From contig JAATGJ010000094.1 of assembly GCA_015654695.1 (NCBI GenBank), positions 1-41,839 on the forward strand: a DNA stretch of 41,839 nt. Direction: 5' to 3'. Below the pieces are notes generated by a model. That model was not told where the DNA came from. It did no database searches and saw only the letters and a list, made by a program, of their open reading frames with translations. Source of the stretch: Chitinophagales bacterium. GTDB lineage: Bacteria > Bacteroidota > Bacteroidia > Chitinophagales > Chitinophagaceae. The stretch's first letter is position 1. Each line of letters starts with the position of its first letter. Position numbers and translations under genes: made by a program. This document shows, piece after piece, positions 8,147 to 15,637 of this stretch.

Positions 8147-10090
8147 ATGAACAAAAGATGGCTTATCGCCCTCATTGCTTTTTGCGCTACATTCACGGCA
8201 TCTTCTCAAACCCTTTTCACCTACGGCAAAAATTCAGGTGATGCGCAGGATTTTCTCCGGGCTTATAATAAAAACAATTCCCAGCCTGATGGTAATAAAT
8301 CAAAAGCTATGCGGGATTATCTTGACCTCTATATCAATTCAAGATTAAAGATCCACGAAGCTTATGCAAGAGGATATGATACATTGCCGCAATTAAAAAG
8401 CGAAGTGGAAAATCTCCGCGCCCAGATCATCGAAAACTATATGAGCGATCCCGCTGCCACCGGACGTTTGACAAAAGAAGCTTTCCAGCGCAGCCTGAAA
8501 GATATTCATGTTGGTCATATTTTTCTTTCTTTTACCACGCCGCCAGGAAGAGTGGATACATTGGCCGCCACAAAAAAACTAAACGATGTACTGGCACGGA
8601 TCGGTAAAGGAGAAGATTTTCTGAAAGTAGCTTCCGAAGTTTCGGAAGAACCTTCAGCCAAAACCAATAAAGGAGATATCGGTTATATCACATTACTGAC
8701 ATTACCCTATACTATCGAGAATGTTATTTATAATACCGCCCCGGGAAAGATATCAAAACCCTTTACTTCAAAGATCGGGTACCATATTTTTAAAAACATG
8801 GGAGAAAGAAAAGCTGTGGGAAAGATTAAAGCGCAACAAATACTCCTTGCCTTTCCCCCGGATTCGGATGATGCCGCGAAGAAAAAAACAAGTCTTCTTG
8901 CTGATTCAATTTATCGCAGGATAATGGCGGGAGATGATTTTGCTGCACTGGCCACAAAATTCAGCAATGATTATATTAGCGCCGCTACAGGTGGCAATAT
9001 TCCCGATATAGCGGTGGGCCAGTATGATGCTGCGTTTGAAAAAATACTATGGGGACTACCCAAAGATGGAGCTGTCAGTAAACCTTTTTTAACGGCGCAT
9101 GGATACCATATTGTAAAACGTATATCGGTCAAACCCGTCATCACTGATCCGGATGACAAAACCAATATGGATGATCTGCAGCAAAAGATCACTTACGATG
9201 ACCGCTGGAAGACGGCAAAAGATTTTATTTATGACCGTGTAAAAGTGAAAGCGGGCTATCAAAAATCGAATTACAACGATGCAGTATTATGGGCCATCAG
9301 CGATAGCCTTTTGGACAAAAAACCTGCGGATATTGGCAAAGCAATGAACCAGTCATCACCCCTTTTCAGGATCGGCGATACAACGATCACTGTTTTTGAA
9401 TGGATAGCCTATGCACAGGCTTTTCGTTATAAGTCTGACCGGAGTGGCTTCAAAGCATATCCTGAGCTGCTGGATGAATTTACCAAAACAGCCCTGTATG
9501 AATATTACAGAGCTCACCTGGAAACATTCAGCGATGAGTTTCGCATACAGATGAATGAATTCCGTGACGGCAACCTTTTCTTTGAGATCATGCAGCAGGA
9601 GATATGGAACAGGACACAAAATGATTCAACCGAATTACTATCCATGTATGAAAAAAATAAAGCTAAGTATAACTGGCAGCCCAGCGCTGATGCAGTGATC
9701 TTCTTCTGTTCAGATGCCGCTTCAGCCAAAACATTGTACGACCAGTTGAAAAAAGATCCTTCCGGATGGAAGAAAGTAACAGAAACAATGAGTGAAAAGG
9801 TAGTAGCTGATTCATCCCGCTATGAATGGGCCCAGCTACCCGGCCTTGAAAAAAACATTCCTAAAGCCGGTACATTGACACCGCAGGTAAGTAACCCTAC
9901 TGATAATACCGCTTCTTTCGCCTACATAATAAAAGTTTATAGAGAACCATCGCCAAGAACATTTACTGAGGCAAAGGGATTAGTGATGAATGATTACCAG
10001 GCCTGGCTGGAAGAACAATGGATAAAAGACCTGAGAAAAAAATATCCTGTTGTTATTGATCAAAAGGTCTTTGAGAATATTTCGAAATAA
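8147..10090 (+). CDS. SurA-like peptidylprolyl isomerase, periplasmic chaperone
   Basis: This 647-residue protein begins with a signal peptide (MNKRWLIALIAFCATFTASSQ). An N-terminal helical chaperone region follows, then two parvulin (PpiC-type rotamase) domains. The first, at about 122-225, contains IHVGHIFLSF, EDFLKVASEVSEEP, GDIGYI and KIGYHIFK. The second, at about 228-335, contains KAQQILLAFP, DDFAALATKFS, GGNIPDI and AHGYHIVK. The long C-terminal part (340-647) has no motif I recognise, though it contains a further segment resembling a degenerate isomerase module. The expected role is cis-trans prolyl isomerisation and escort of outer-membrane proteins in the periplasm, as for SurA. The ATG at 8147 gives the signal peptide directly. 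Confidence 0.88.
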   Translation: MNKRWLIALIAFCATFTASSQTLFTYGKNSGDAQDFLRAYNKNNSQPDGNKSKAMRDYLDLYINSRLKIHEAYARGYDTLPQLKSEVENLRAQIIENYMSDPAATGRLTKEAFQRSLKDIHVGHIFLSFTTPPGRVDTLAATKKLNDVLARIGKGEDFLKVASEVSEEPSAKTNKGDIGYITLLTLPYTIENVIYNTAPGKISKPFTSKIGYHIFKNMGERKAVGKIKAQQILLAFPPDSDDAAKKKTSLLADSIYRRIMAGDDFAALATKFSNDYISAATGGNIPDIAVGQYDAAFEKILWGLPKDGAVSKPFLTAHGYHIVKRISVKPVITDPDDKTNMDDLQQKITYDDRWKTAKDFIYDRVKVKAGYQKSNYNDAVLWAISDSLLDKKPADIGKAMNQSSPLFRIGDTTITVFEWIAYAQAFRYKSDRSGFKAYPELLDEFTKTALYEYYRAHLETFSDEFRIQMNEFRDGNLFFEIMQQEIWNRTQNDSTELLSMYEKNKAKYNWQPSADAVIFFCSDAASAKTLYDQLKKDPSGWKKVTETMSEKVVADSSRYEWAQLPGLEKNIPKAGTLTPQVSNPTDNTASFAYIIKVYREPSPRTFTEAKGLVMNDYQAWLEEQWIKDLRKKYPVVIDQKVFENISK

Positions 10091-10091
10091 A

Positions 10092-10209
10092 GCTAATAAT
10101 TATTCTTCGACAGGCTCAGGAGAGAAAAATACATGAAAAGGAGATAAAGACCTTAACTCTTTATCTCCTTTCCCTGCCTGCCGGCAGGCAGGTCTTTCGG
10201 TCTCTTAGC
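10092..10209. repeat. Composite intergenic repeat between convergent genes
   Basis: The left end GCTAA (10092-10096) follows the stop of the isomerase gene. The right end CTCTTAGC (10202-10209) touches the metF stop codon. Inside are TTCTTCGACAGGCTCAGGA (10103-10121), a 14-bp perfect hairpin, and a 20-bp perfect palindrome built on GCCGGC (10173-10192). At 118 bp it matches the size of the element at 4991-5111. Confidence 0.5.
10137..10171 (-). terminator. Hairpin likely serving as terminator for metF (possibly bidirectional)
   Basis: AAAGGAGATAAAGA (10137-10150) and TCTTTATCTCCTTT (10158-10171) form a perfect 14-bp stem with a 7-nt loop. On the minus strand it ends in a short run of T. It lies between convergent genes and can act in both directions, although the T-run is weak. 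Confidence 0.45.
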
Positions 10210-11163
10210 TTATAATTCTTTCACCACATTCGCTATCACATGCGGTTTACCTAAAGTATAATAATGAAGAACCGGAACCCCGTTTTTCTTTAGATCTTTT
10301 GATTGTTCCAGCAACCACAATTCTCCCACTTTCTCCACTTCTTCATCCGTTTTACATTTCAGCATTTCATTGGAAAGATCTGCAGGCAGGTCAATATGAA
10401 AAGTTTTGGGGAGTACTGTTAGTTGTTTTTTTGTATAAACCGGTTTTAATCCCGGAATAATGGGAACGTTAATGCCGGCAGCGCGGCAGGCCTTTACAAA
10501 TTCGTAGAATTTGGCATTGTTAAAGAACATTTGTGTGATAATGTAATCAGCGCCTGCATCAACTTTGGCTTTCAGGTAGGCCAGGTCAGTTTCCATATTG
10601 GGCGCTTCAAAATGTTTTTCCGGGTAACCTGCCACACCAATACAAAACTCTGTTTTATGCGTTCCTTTCAGGTCATCTTCCAGGTAAACCCCTGCATTTA
10701 AATTCACTACCTGTTTCAGCAGATCGCTGGCGTATTTATGACCGCCAGGTTCCGGCTCAAATGCAGTTTCATTTTTAGCCGCATCCCCACGCAACACCAG
10801 TACATTATCAATGCCGAGATAGCGAAGATTGATCAGGGCATCTTCGGTGTCATTGATACTAAACCCACCGCAAATAAGATGTGGCACCGTGTCAACATTA
10901 TATTTATTCATGATCGCTGCACAAATACTTTCCGTTCCGGGTCTTTTCCTGATCACTACTTTTTCAAAACTGCCATCAGCCCTTTTTTTAAATACATGTT
11001 CGCTCCGGTGGTAGGTAACATTGATAAAGGATGGTTTAAATTCCATTAATGGATCCAGGTGTTTATACAATGCTTCAATACCCTTTCCTTTTAATGGTGG
11101 CAAGACTTCAAAAGAAACAAGGGTCCTGTCTTTTCCCTGGCTGATATGATCTGTTACTTTCAT
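10210..11163 (-). CDS. metF: Methylenetetrahydrofolate reductase
   Basis: MetF reduces 5,10-methylenetetrahydrofolate to 5-methyltetrahydrofolate with FAD, supplying methyl groups for methionine synthesis. The 317-residue product has the family TIM-barrel pattern: VSFEVLPP near the N-terminus (with the conserved Glu), PSFINVTYH, a PHLICGG strand, NVLVLRGD, the GVAGYPEKH segment, and the FAD-site DYIITQMFFN followed by NVPIIPGLKP. The length is normal. It is monocistronic between convergent and divergent neighbours. The promoter upstream is the best in the window, with both -33 and -7 elements. No riboswitch is evident in the short leader. Confidence 0.96.
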   Translation of the reverse strand: MKVTDHISQGKDRTLVSFEVLPPLKGKGIEALYKHLDPLMEFKPSFINVTYHRSEHVFKKRADGSFEKVVIRKRPGTESICAAIMNKYNVDTVPHLICGGFSINDTEDALINLRYLGIDNVLVLRGDAAKNETAFEPEPGGHKYASDLLKQVVNLNAGVYLEDDLKGTHKTEFCIGVAGYPEKHFEAPNMETDLAYLKAKVDAGADYIITQMFFNNAKFYEFVKACRAAGINVPIIPGLKPVYTKKQLTVLPKTFHIDLPADLSNEMLKCKTDEEVEKVGELWLLEQSKDLKKNGVPVLHYYTLGKPHVIANVVKEL

Positions 11164-11170
11164 AAGGCTG

Positions 11171-11201
11171 CAAAGCTAACAATGCAAAGCCATTAGTCAA
11201 A
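11171..11201 (-). promoter_or_regulatory. metF promoter with -33 TTTG and -7 TAGCTTTG
   Basis: On the minus strand, TTTG (11201-11198) is followed after 19 nt by TAGCTTTG (11178-11171). This matches the Bacteroidota sigma-ABfr consensus in both boxes and spacing. The box lies 7 nt before the ATG at 11163. Confidence 0.65.
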
Positions 11202-11247
11202 ACCATGTTAAATGAAAATATTACAAGCCCTATTTATACTCAAAGCT

Positions 11248-11255
11248 TATTTTTG
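11248..11255 (+). promoter_or_regulatory. -7 promoter box of lptB
   Basis: A perfect TATTTTTG is followed by CTCCCC and the ATG at 11262. The short gap suggests a leaderless mRNA and excludes the longer in-frame start at 11205. Confidence 0.55.
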
Positions 11256-11261
11256 CTCCCC

Positions 11262-12047
11262 ATGTCCCTCAGAATACATACAAATAACCTGGTAAAAACC
11301 TATAGCGGCAGAACGGTGGTAAACCGCACCAGTATAGAAGTAAAACAGGGAGAGATCGTTGGTTTGCTGGGACCCAATGGAGCCGGTAAGACTACTACGT
11401 TCTACATGGTAGTGGGGCTGATAAAACCTGATGAAGGCGAAGTGTATCTCAACGATCAGAATATTACCAAACTGGCCATGTATAAAAGGGCGCAGATGGG
11501 TATCGGATACCTCCCGCAGGAAGCATCTGTATTCCGCAAACTGAGTGTAGAAGATAATATATCGGCAGTGCTGGAAATGACTAAGCTTTCCAAACAGGAA
11601 CAAAGGGATAAACTGGAATCATTGCTGAAAGAATTCCGTTTACAGCATGTCCGCAAAAGTAATGGTGATGTACTAAGCGGTGGCGAAAGAAGAAGAACGG
11701 AAATAGCCAGGGCGCTGGCGGTTGACCCTAAATTCATTTTACTGGATGAACCGTTTGCCGGTATTGATCCGATTGCGGTAGAAGATATACAGGCTATCGT
11801 TGCTAAAATGAAATACAAGAATATCGGCATTCTCATTACCGACCACAATGTAACAGAAACCTTATCTATCTGCGACAGGGCCTATTTACTGATCGAAGGA
11901 AAAATATTTCAGCAAGGCACGGCGGAAGAGCTGGCCAATGATGAACAGGTAAGAAAATTATATCTCGGAAGGAATTTTGAATTGAAGAGGAAGGATTATT
12001 TGCACGATGATGCTATTAAAGCCGCAGAAGATGCCCGTACAGAATAG
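11262..12047 (+). CDS. lptB: LPS export ABC transporter ATP-binding protein
   Basis: LptB is the cytoplasmic ATPase that powers lipopolysaccharide extraction by the LptFG complex. The 261-residue protein has Walker [11 protein letters not shown], the Q-loop [12 protein letters not shown], the signature [15 protein letters not shown], Walker [14 protein letters not shown] and the H-loop ITDHNVTE. The [18 protein letters not shown] stretch and the signature with ERRR are characteristic of LptB rather than other ABC ATPases. I chose the ATG at 11262 (MSLRIHTNN) over an in-frame ATG at 11205 because of the -7 box between them. The C-terminus is some 20 residues longer than in E. coli, as usual in Bacteroidota. 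The partner genes lptFG and lptC are not in this window. Confidence 0.95.
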   Translation: MSLRIHTNNLVKTYSGRTVVNRTSIEVKQGEIVGLLGPNGAGKTTTFYMVVGLIKPDEGEVYLNDQNITKLAMYKRAQMGIGYLPQEASVFRKLSVEDNISAVLEMTKLSKQEQRDKLESLLKEFRLQHVRKSNGDVLSGGERRRTEIARALAVDPKFILLDEPFAGIDPIAVEDIQAIVAKMKYKNIGILITDHNVTETLSICDRAYLLIEGKIFQQGTAEELANDEQVRKLYLGRNFELKRKDYLHDDAIKAAEDARTE

Positions 12048-12095
12048 CGCATCCCTTACCTGCATTCCCGCAAATGTTTTATTTTGCTGCCTGGC

Positions 12096-13604
12096 ATGAG
12101 TTTACTTAGCCCCGCCATATCATCGCTTGCCCGTATGCGCCTCTGGCGTATAGAAGGATGGAAGAATAATCCTGTAGATGCCCAGCGTGAGGTATTGCAG
12201 GACCTGGTTACCTCCGCGCAATACACTGAGTTTGGAAGAAAATACCAGTTTCACGAACTGTTCAATATCCGGGCATTCAAAGAAGCGGTCCCTATGCACG
12301 AATACGATGACCTGAAACCGTACATAGAACGAATGATGAACGGTGAGCAGAATATTTTATGGAATACCCCTGTTTACTGGTTTGCCAAAAGCAGCGGTAC
12401 TACTAATGATAAAAGCAAATTTATCCCGATCAGTGACGAAAGCCTGGAAGACTGCCATTATAAAGCAGCCAAGGATGCACTGACTATGTACTACCAGTTT
12501 AACCCGGAATCAGAATTGCTGACCGGAAAGGGATTAGTAATTGGCGGCAGTCACAATATCAATCCGATGAATAATGAAGCACAGTATGGCGACCTTAGCG
12601 CTGTATTGTTGCAAAACTCCCCTTTCTGGGGGCATTGGATACGAACGCCCGACCTCAGCATTGCCCTGATGGATGAATGGGGGTCGAAGATTGAAAAGCT
12701 GGCGGAAAGTACCATTAAAGAACATGTAACTTCTATTTCCGGCGTACCTACCTGGACACTGGTTTTATTCAAACGCATTTTAGAGATCACCGGGAAAAAA
12801 ACAATAGCGGAAGTGTGGCCCTCGCTGGAATTATATATGCATGGGGGCGTTTCCTTTACACCGTACAAAGAACAGTTTCAAAAGCTCATCGGCAAGAATA
12901 TTAACTACATTGAAATGTATAATGCCAGTGAAGGTTTTTTTGCTGCGCATGAAAGCCCCGGAGATGATGGCATGTTGTTATTTACTGATCATGGCATTTT
13001 TATGGAATTCATGCCGGTAAGTGAATACGGAAAAAAAGATCCTGAGACAGTCGGCCTGCAGGAGGTGGAGACCGGTAAAAACTATGCGCCGGTTATTTCT
13101 ACCAACGGTGGTTTATGGAGATACCTGATTGGGGATACCATTCAGTTTACTTCATTGGAGCCTTTCCGTATAAAAGTTTCCGGCCGGTTAAAACATTATA
13201 TGAATGCCTTTGGTGAAGAAGTGATCGTTGACAATACAGATAAAGCTATTGCCATAGCCTGCCAAAATACAGGAACAGTAGTAACTGATTATACTGCCGC
13301 GCCTATTTATTTTTCCGGCTCATCAAATGGCGCTCATGAATGGCTGATCGAATTTGAAAAAGAGCCGGATGACCTTACCGCTTTTACGCGGGAAATGGAT
13401 GCAGCGTTAAAAAGTATCAATAGTGATTATGAAGCCAAGCGATACAAGGATATTGCATTACGCATGCCCGTTGTCCATTCAATGAAAAAAGGGACATTTA
13501 CCGAATGGTTGCGCAGCAAAGGGAAGCTCGGAGGTCAGCACAAAGTACCAAGACTGAGCAACGAAAGAAAACTCCTGGAAGAAATATTAGAGCTGGTCAA
13601 TTGA
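12096..13604 (+). CDS. GH3 family acyl-adenylate-forming enzyme
   Basis: This 502-residue protein belongs to the GH3 family, named from plant auxin-inducible proteins that adenylate carboxylic acids and conjugate them to amino acids. Supporting sequence: the ATP-binding YWFAKSSGTTNDKSKFIP loop, the central YIEMYNASEGFFA motif with the adenylate-contacting Glu, and the WRYLIGDTIQF segment with the conserved Asp. A C-terminal domain ends with the catalytic-type Lys region SKGKLGGQHKVPRL. Bacterial GH3 proteins are common in Bacteroidota but their substrates are mostly unknown. It lies 48 nt after lptB and 60 nt before fabG, so it may be cotranscribed with lptB. The ATG at 12096 (MSLLSPAISSLARMRLWRIEGW) is preferred over an in-frame TTG 12 nt upstream. 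Confidence 0.88.
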   Translation: MSLLSPAISSLARMRLWRIEGWKNNPVDAQREVLQDLVTSAQYTEFGRKYQFHELFNIRAFKEAVPMHEYDDLKPYIERMMNGEQNILWNTPVYWFAKSSGTTNDKSKFIPISDESLEDCHYKAAKDALTMYYQFNPESELLTGKGLVIGGSHNINPMNNEAQYGDLSAVLLQNSPFWGHWIRTPDLSIALMDEWGSKIEKLAESTIKEHVTSISGVPTWTLVLFKRILEITGKKTIAEVWPSLELYMHGGVSFTPYKEQFQKLIGKNINYIEMYNASEGFFAAHESPGDDGMLLFTDHGIFMEFMPVSEYGKKDPETVGLQEVETGKNYAPVISTNGGLWRYLIGDTIQFTSLEPFRIKVSGRLKHYMNAFGEEVIVDNTDKAIAIACQNTGTVVTDYTAAPIYFSGSSNGAHEWLIEFEKEPDDLTAFTREMDAALKSINSDYEAKRYKDIALRMPVVHSMKKGTFTEWLRSKGKLGGQHKVPRLSNERKLLEEILELVN

Positions 13605-13636
13605 TAGCGATGATATATAAAGCGAATTGATTCTTT

Positions 13637-13644
13637 TACATTTG
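13637..13644 (+). promoter_or_regulatory. -7 promoter box of fabG
   Basis: A perfect TACATTTG lies 20 nt before the ATG at 13665. It indicates that fabG has its own promoter and supports that ATG over the in-frame TTG at 13647. Confidence 0.5.
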
Positions 13645-13664
13645 CTTTGTCTAAAAATCAGTTT

Positions 13665-14420
13665 ATGAAATTAGTAGAAGGTAAAGTTGCTATTGTTACC
13701 GGCGCCGCCCGTGGTATCGGCGAAGCCATTGCTATAAAACTTGCCGAACATGGAGCCCATGTAGCTTTTTCCTACGTCAGTGATGCCAGTGCTGCAAAAG
13801 CTATTGCGCTGGAAGAAAAATTAAAAGCACTGGGCGTAAAAGCCAAAGCTTATAAAAGTAATGCCGGTGATTTTGCGCAATGTGAATCATTGGTAAATGA
13901 TGTGCTGAAGGAATTTGGCACTATAGATATATGTGTGAACAACGCCGGCATTTCCAAAGATAATTTACTCCTTCGCATGACACCTGACCAATGGGAGGAT
14001 GTAATAAAAGTGAACCTGAACAGTGTTTTCTATATGACCAAGCAGGTGATCAAACCGATGATGAAAGCCAGGAACGGCGCTATCATCAATATGAGTTCAG
14101 TAATTGGCGAAATGGGTAACGCAGGCCAAAGCAGCTATGCTGCATCAAAAGCAGGTATCATTGGTTTTACAAAAAGTGTAGCCAAAGAATTGGGCAGCCG
14201 TAACATCCGCTGCAATGCTATCGCACCGGGTTTTGTTGAAACTGATATGACGAGTTATTTAAAAGAAGGTGAAGCCGGAGATAAATACAAAGCCGGAATT
14301 CCTTTGGGTCGTTTTGCGTCTGCTGAAGATATTGCTAACACTACATTATTCCTTGCCAGCGATATGGGTTCTTATATTACCGGGCAAACCATTAGTGTTT
14401 GCGGGGGGTTGAATATTTAG
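13665..14420 (+). CDS. fabG: 3-oxoacyl-ACP reductase, short-chain dehydrogenase
   Basis: FabG uses NADPH to reduce 3-oxoacyl-ACP in fatty-acid elongation. The 251-residue protein has the SDR cofactor motif TGAARGIGEA, the NNAG strand motif (VNNAGISKD), the catalytic Ser in NMSSVIGEMGNAGQ, the YAASK Tyr-Lys pair, and the PGFVETDMT loop typical of FabG. The C-terminal ITGQTISVCGGLNI also matches the family. The only caution is that general SDRs resemble FabG closely; the 3-oxoacyl substrate is inferred. The stop codon TAG (14418-14420) is directly followed by CTAAGAG, the left end of the element at 14420-14943. Confidence 0.92.
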   Translation: MKLVEGKVAIVTGAARGIGEAIAIKLAEHGAHVAFSYVSDASAAKAIALEEKLKALGVKAKAYKSNAGDFAQCESLVNDVLKEFGTIDICVNNAGISKDNLLLRMTPDQWEDVIKVNLNSVFYMTKQVIKPMMKARNGAIINMSSVIGEMGNAGQSSYAASKAGIIGFTKSVAKELGSRNIRCNAIAPGFVETDMTSYLKEGEAGDKYKAGIPLGRFASAEDIANTTLFLASDMGSYITGQTISVCGGLNI

Positions 14421-14943
14421 CTAAGAGATCAAAAGAGAGAAGGGGGCAAAAGAGTTGGTTCGAAGTTTCTTTTCACAATTGGAAGTTTGCAACCATGCAC
14501 ATAAATGAACTTACAGCCATTGTTGTTGACCTTTGTATTAAAATTCATTCAAGAATTGGACCTGGTTGTTTTGAGAAAGTCTATGAGGAAATTTTATATT
14601 ACGAGTTAACAAAACTTGGCTATAAAGTAGAAAGACAACTCCTCCTTCCTATTGAATAGGATGAATTGTTTATTAAAGATGCGTATAAGCTTGATCTGTT
14701 TGTTGAAGATATGCTGATCTTAGAACTAAAATCAGTACATCCATTACCACCAGTTTATTTTAATCAAATCCGTACACATCTTTCGCTTCTTAATCTCAAA
14801 CACGGAATGTTATTAAACTTTAAAGTAGTGCTAATGAAAGATGGAATCCACAGAGTATTCAACAACTTTGGCAAGGAATCGCTTGATTAAATAAAATTTT
14901 TCGCCCTAACTCTTTCTCTCATTTTCTGATTTTTTCTCTTAGC
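14420..14943. mobile_element. Inverted-repeat-bounded unit carrying a broken GxxExxY gene (candidate)
   Basis: The unit starts GCTAAGAG (14420-14427) and ends CTCTTAGC (14936-14943), exact reverse complements and identical to the ends of the 121-bp element at 4991-5111. Sub-terminal sequence is also shared (ATCAAAAGAGAGAAGGG on the left; AACTCTTTCTCTCATTTTC on the right). It holds the GxxExxY pseudogene and lies between the convergent stops of fabG and the glycosylase gene, overlapping both. No transposase or target-site duplication was identified, so mobility is an inference. Confidence 0.45.
14495..14890 (+). pseudogene. GxxExxY protein (PD-(D/E)XK-like), interrupted by an in-frame TAG
   Basis: Read through the stop, this gives a 131-residue protein of the GxxExxY family (PDDEXK_3 type). 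The name motif is GPGCFEKVY at about residue 23. A nuclease-like core follows as LDLFVED and LILELKS, which supply the D and ExK residues of the fold. A TAG at 14657-14659 (codon 55, after LLLPIE) breaks the frame; both sides stay in the same phase, so it is a point nonsense change, probably from a Tyr codon. TAG is used as an ordinary stop in this window (for example fabG), so recoding is unlikely. Function of the family is not established. It lies inside the inverted-repeat unit 14420-14943. Confidence 0.8.
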
Positions 14944-15577
14944 CCTGTATTTTTATCCCTCTTTTCTGAATATACGCATGCCAAAGGATCATTGATGCAA
15001 TAGTGCGATAAGGTCGCCATGCTTCAGCTATTTTCAGCATATCTTCTTTAGTAATATGAGGATGCAGTTTTTTCACATCTTTTAAGCTATTCACTAAAGC
15101 AATATCCCCTAGTGGAAACAGATCAGTCCGTTGCAGGGCGTGCATCAGGTACACATCCACTGTCCAGTCACCGATACCTTTTATCTTTTTTAATTCAATT
15201 CTTATTTCCTCATCGGTCGCCTGCGAAAGCTTTTTAAGACTGAGTTGTTTTGTTTGAATGGCATTGGCCAGGCATCTTGCATAAACGATCTTCTGGCGGC
15301 TGAAATAACATGTACGCATCTCTGTATCTGATAATGCAAGAATTTTTGCCGGCGTAACAAAGCCGATCTTTTGCCTTAATTTTTTAAATGCGGCATAAGC
15401 AGAGGCCAAAGAAACCTGTTGTTCAAGAATAGTAAGGATGAGTGTTTGAAAAATTGCGGGTCTTGTCCACATAGGCGGGTAGCCATGCTCTTTAATAATT
15501 CCTTTCAGCGCTTTATCTTTTTTACCAAGCTTATCACAGTAAGACTGAAAAGTGTGTTTATCAAATTGCTGAATCAT
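14939..15577 (-). CDS. DNA-3-methyladenine glycosylase, AlkA-like HhH-GPD protein
   Basis: This base-excision-repair glycosylase removes alkylated purines from DNA. The 212-residue all-helical protein has the helix-hairpin-helix LKKIKGIGDWTVDVYL and, downstream, the catalytic Asp in FPLGDIALVNSLKD, the canonical HhH-GPD spacing. An upstream LEQQVSLASAYAAFKKL helix matches the AlkA core. The E. coli AlkA N-terminal beta domain is absent, which is common in Bacteroidota and Firmicutes versions. The stop codon lies inside the right end of the inverted-repeat unit (CTCTTAGC), so the element's sequence provides the end of the gene. It lies 60 nt downstream of the enoyl-CoA hydratase gene on the same strand. 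Confidence 0.88.
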   Translation of the reverse strand: MIQQFDKHTFQSYCDKLGKKDKALKGIIKEHGYPPMWTRPAIFQTLILTILEQQVSLASAYAAFKKLRQKIGFVTPAKILALSDTEMRTCYFSRQKIVYARCLANAIQTKQLSLKKLSQATDEEIRIELKKIKGIGDWTVDVYLMHALQRTDLFPLGDIALVNSLKDVKKLHPHITKEDMLKIAEAWRPYRTIASMILWHAYIQKRGIKIQG

Positions 15578-15637
15578 AGCGTAACGAATAAGGGATAAAT
15601 ATCTGGTTGAAAAAATGCAGCCCCCGCTTCCTCTCTT

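Noticed and set aside
14399-14659. A plus-strand frame running from inside fabG into the GxxExxY gene
   Set aside because: Its first part overlaps fabG out of frame. The family protein begins MHINELTAIV at 14495, and the frame ends at the premature TAG.
14657-14659. TAG as a recoded sense codon in the GxxExxY gene
   Set aside because: TAG is a normal stop elsewhere in the window (fabG), no special tRNA or downstream structure was seen, and the second copy is also broken. Decay is simpler.
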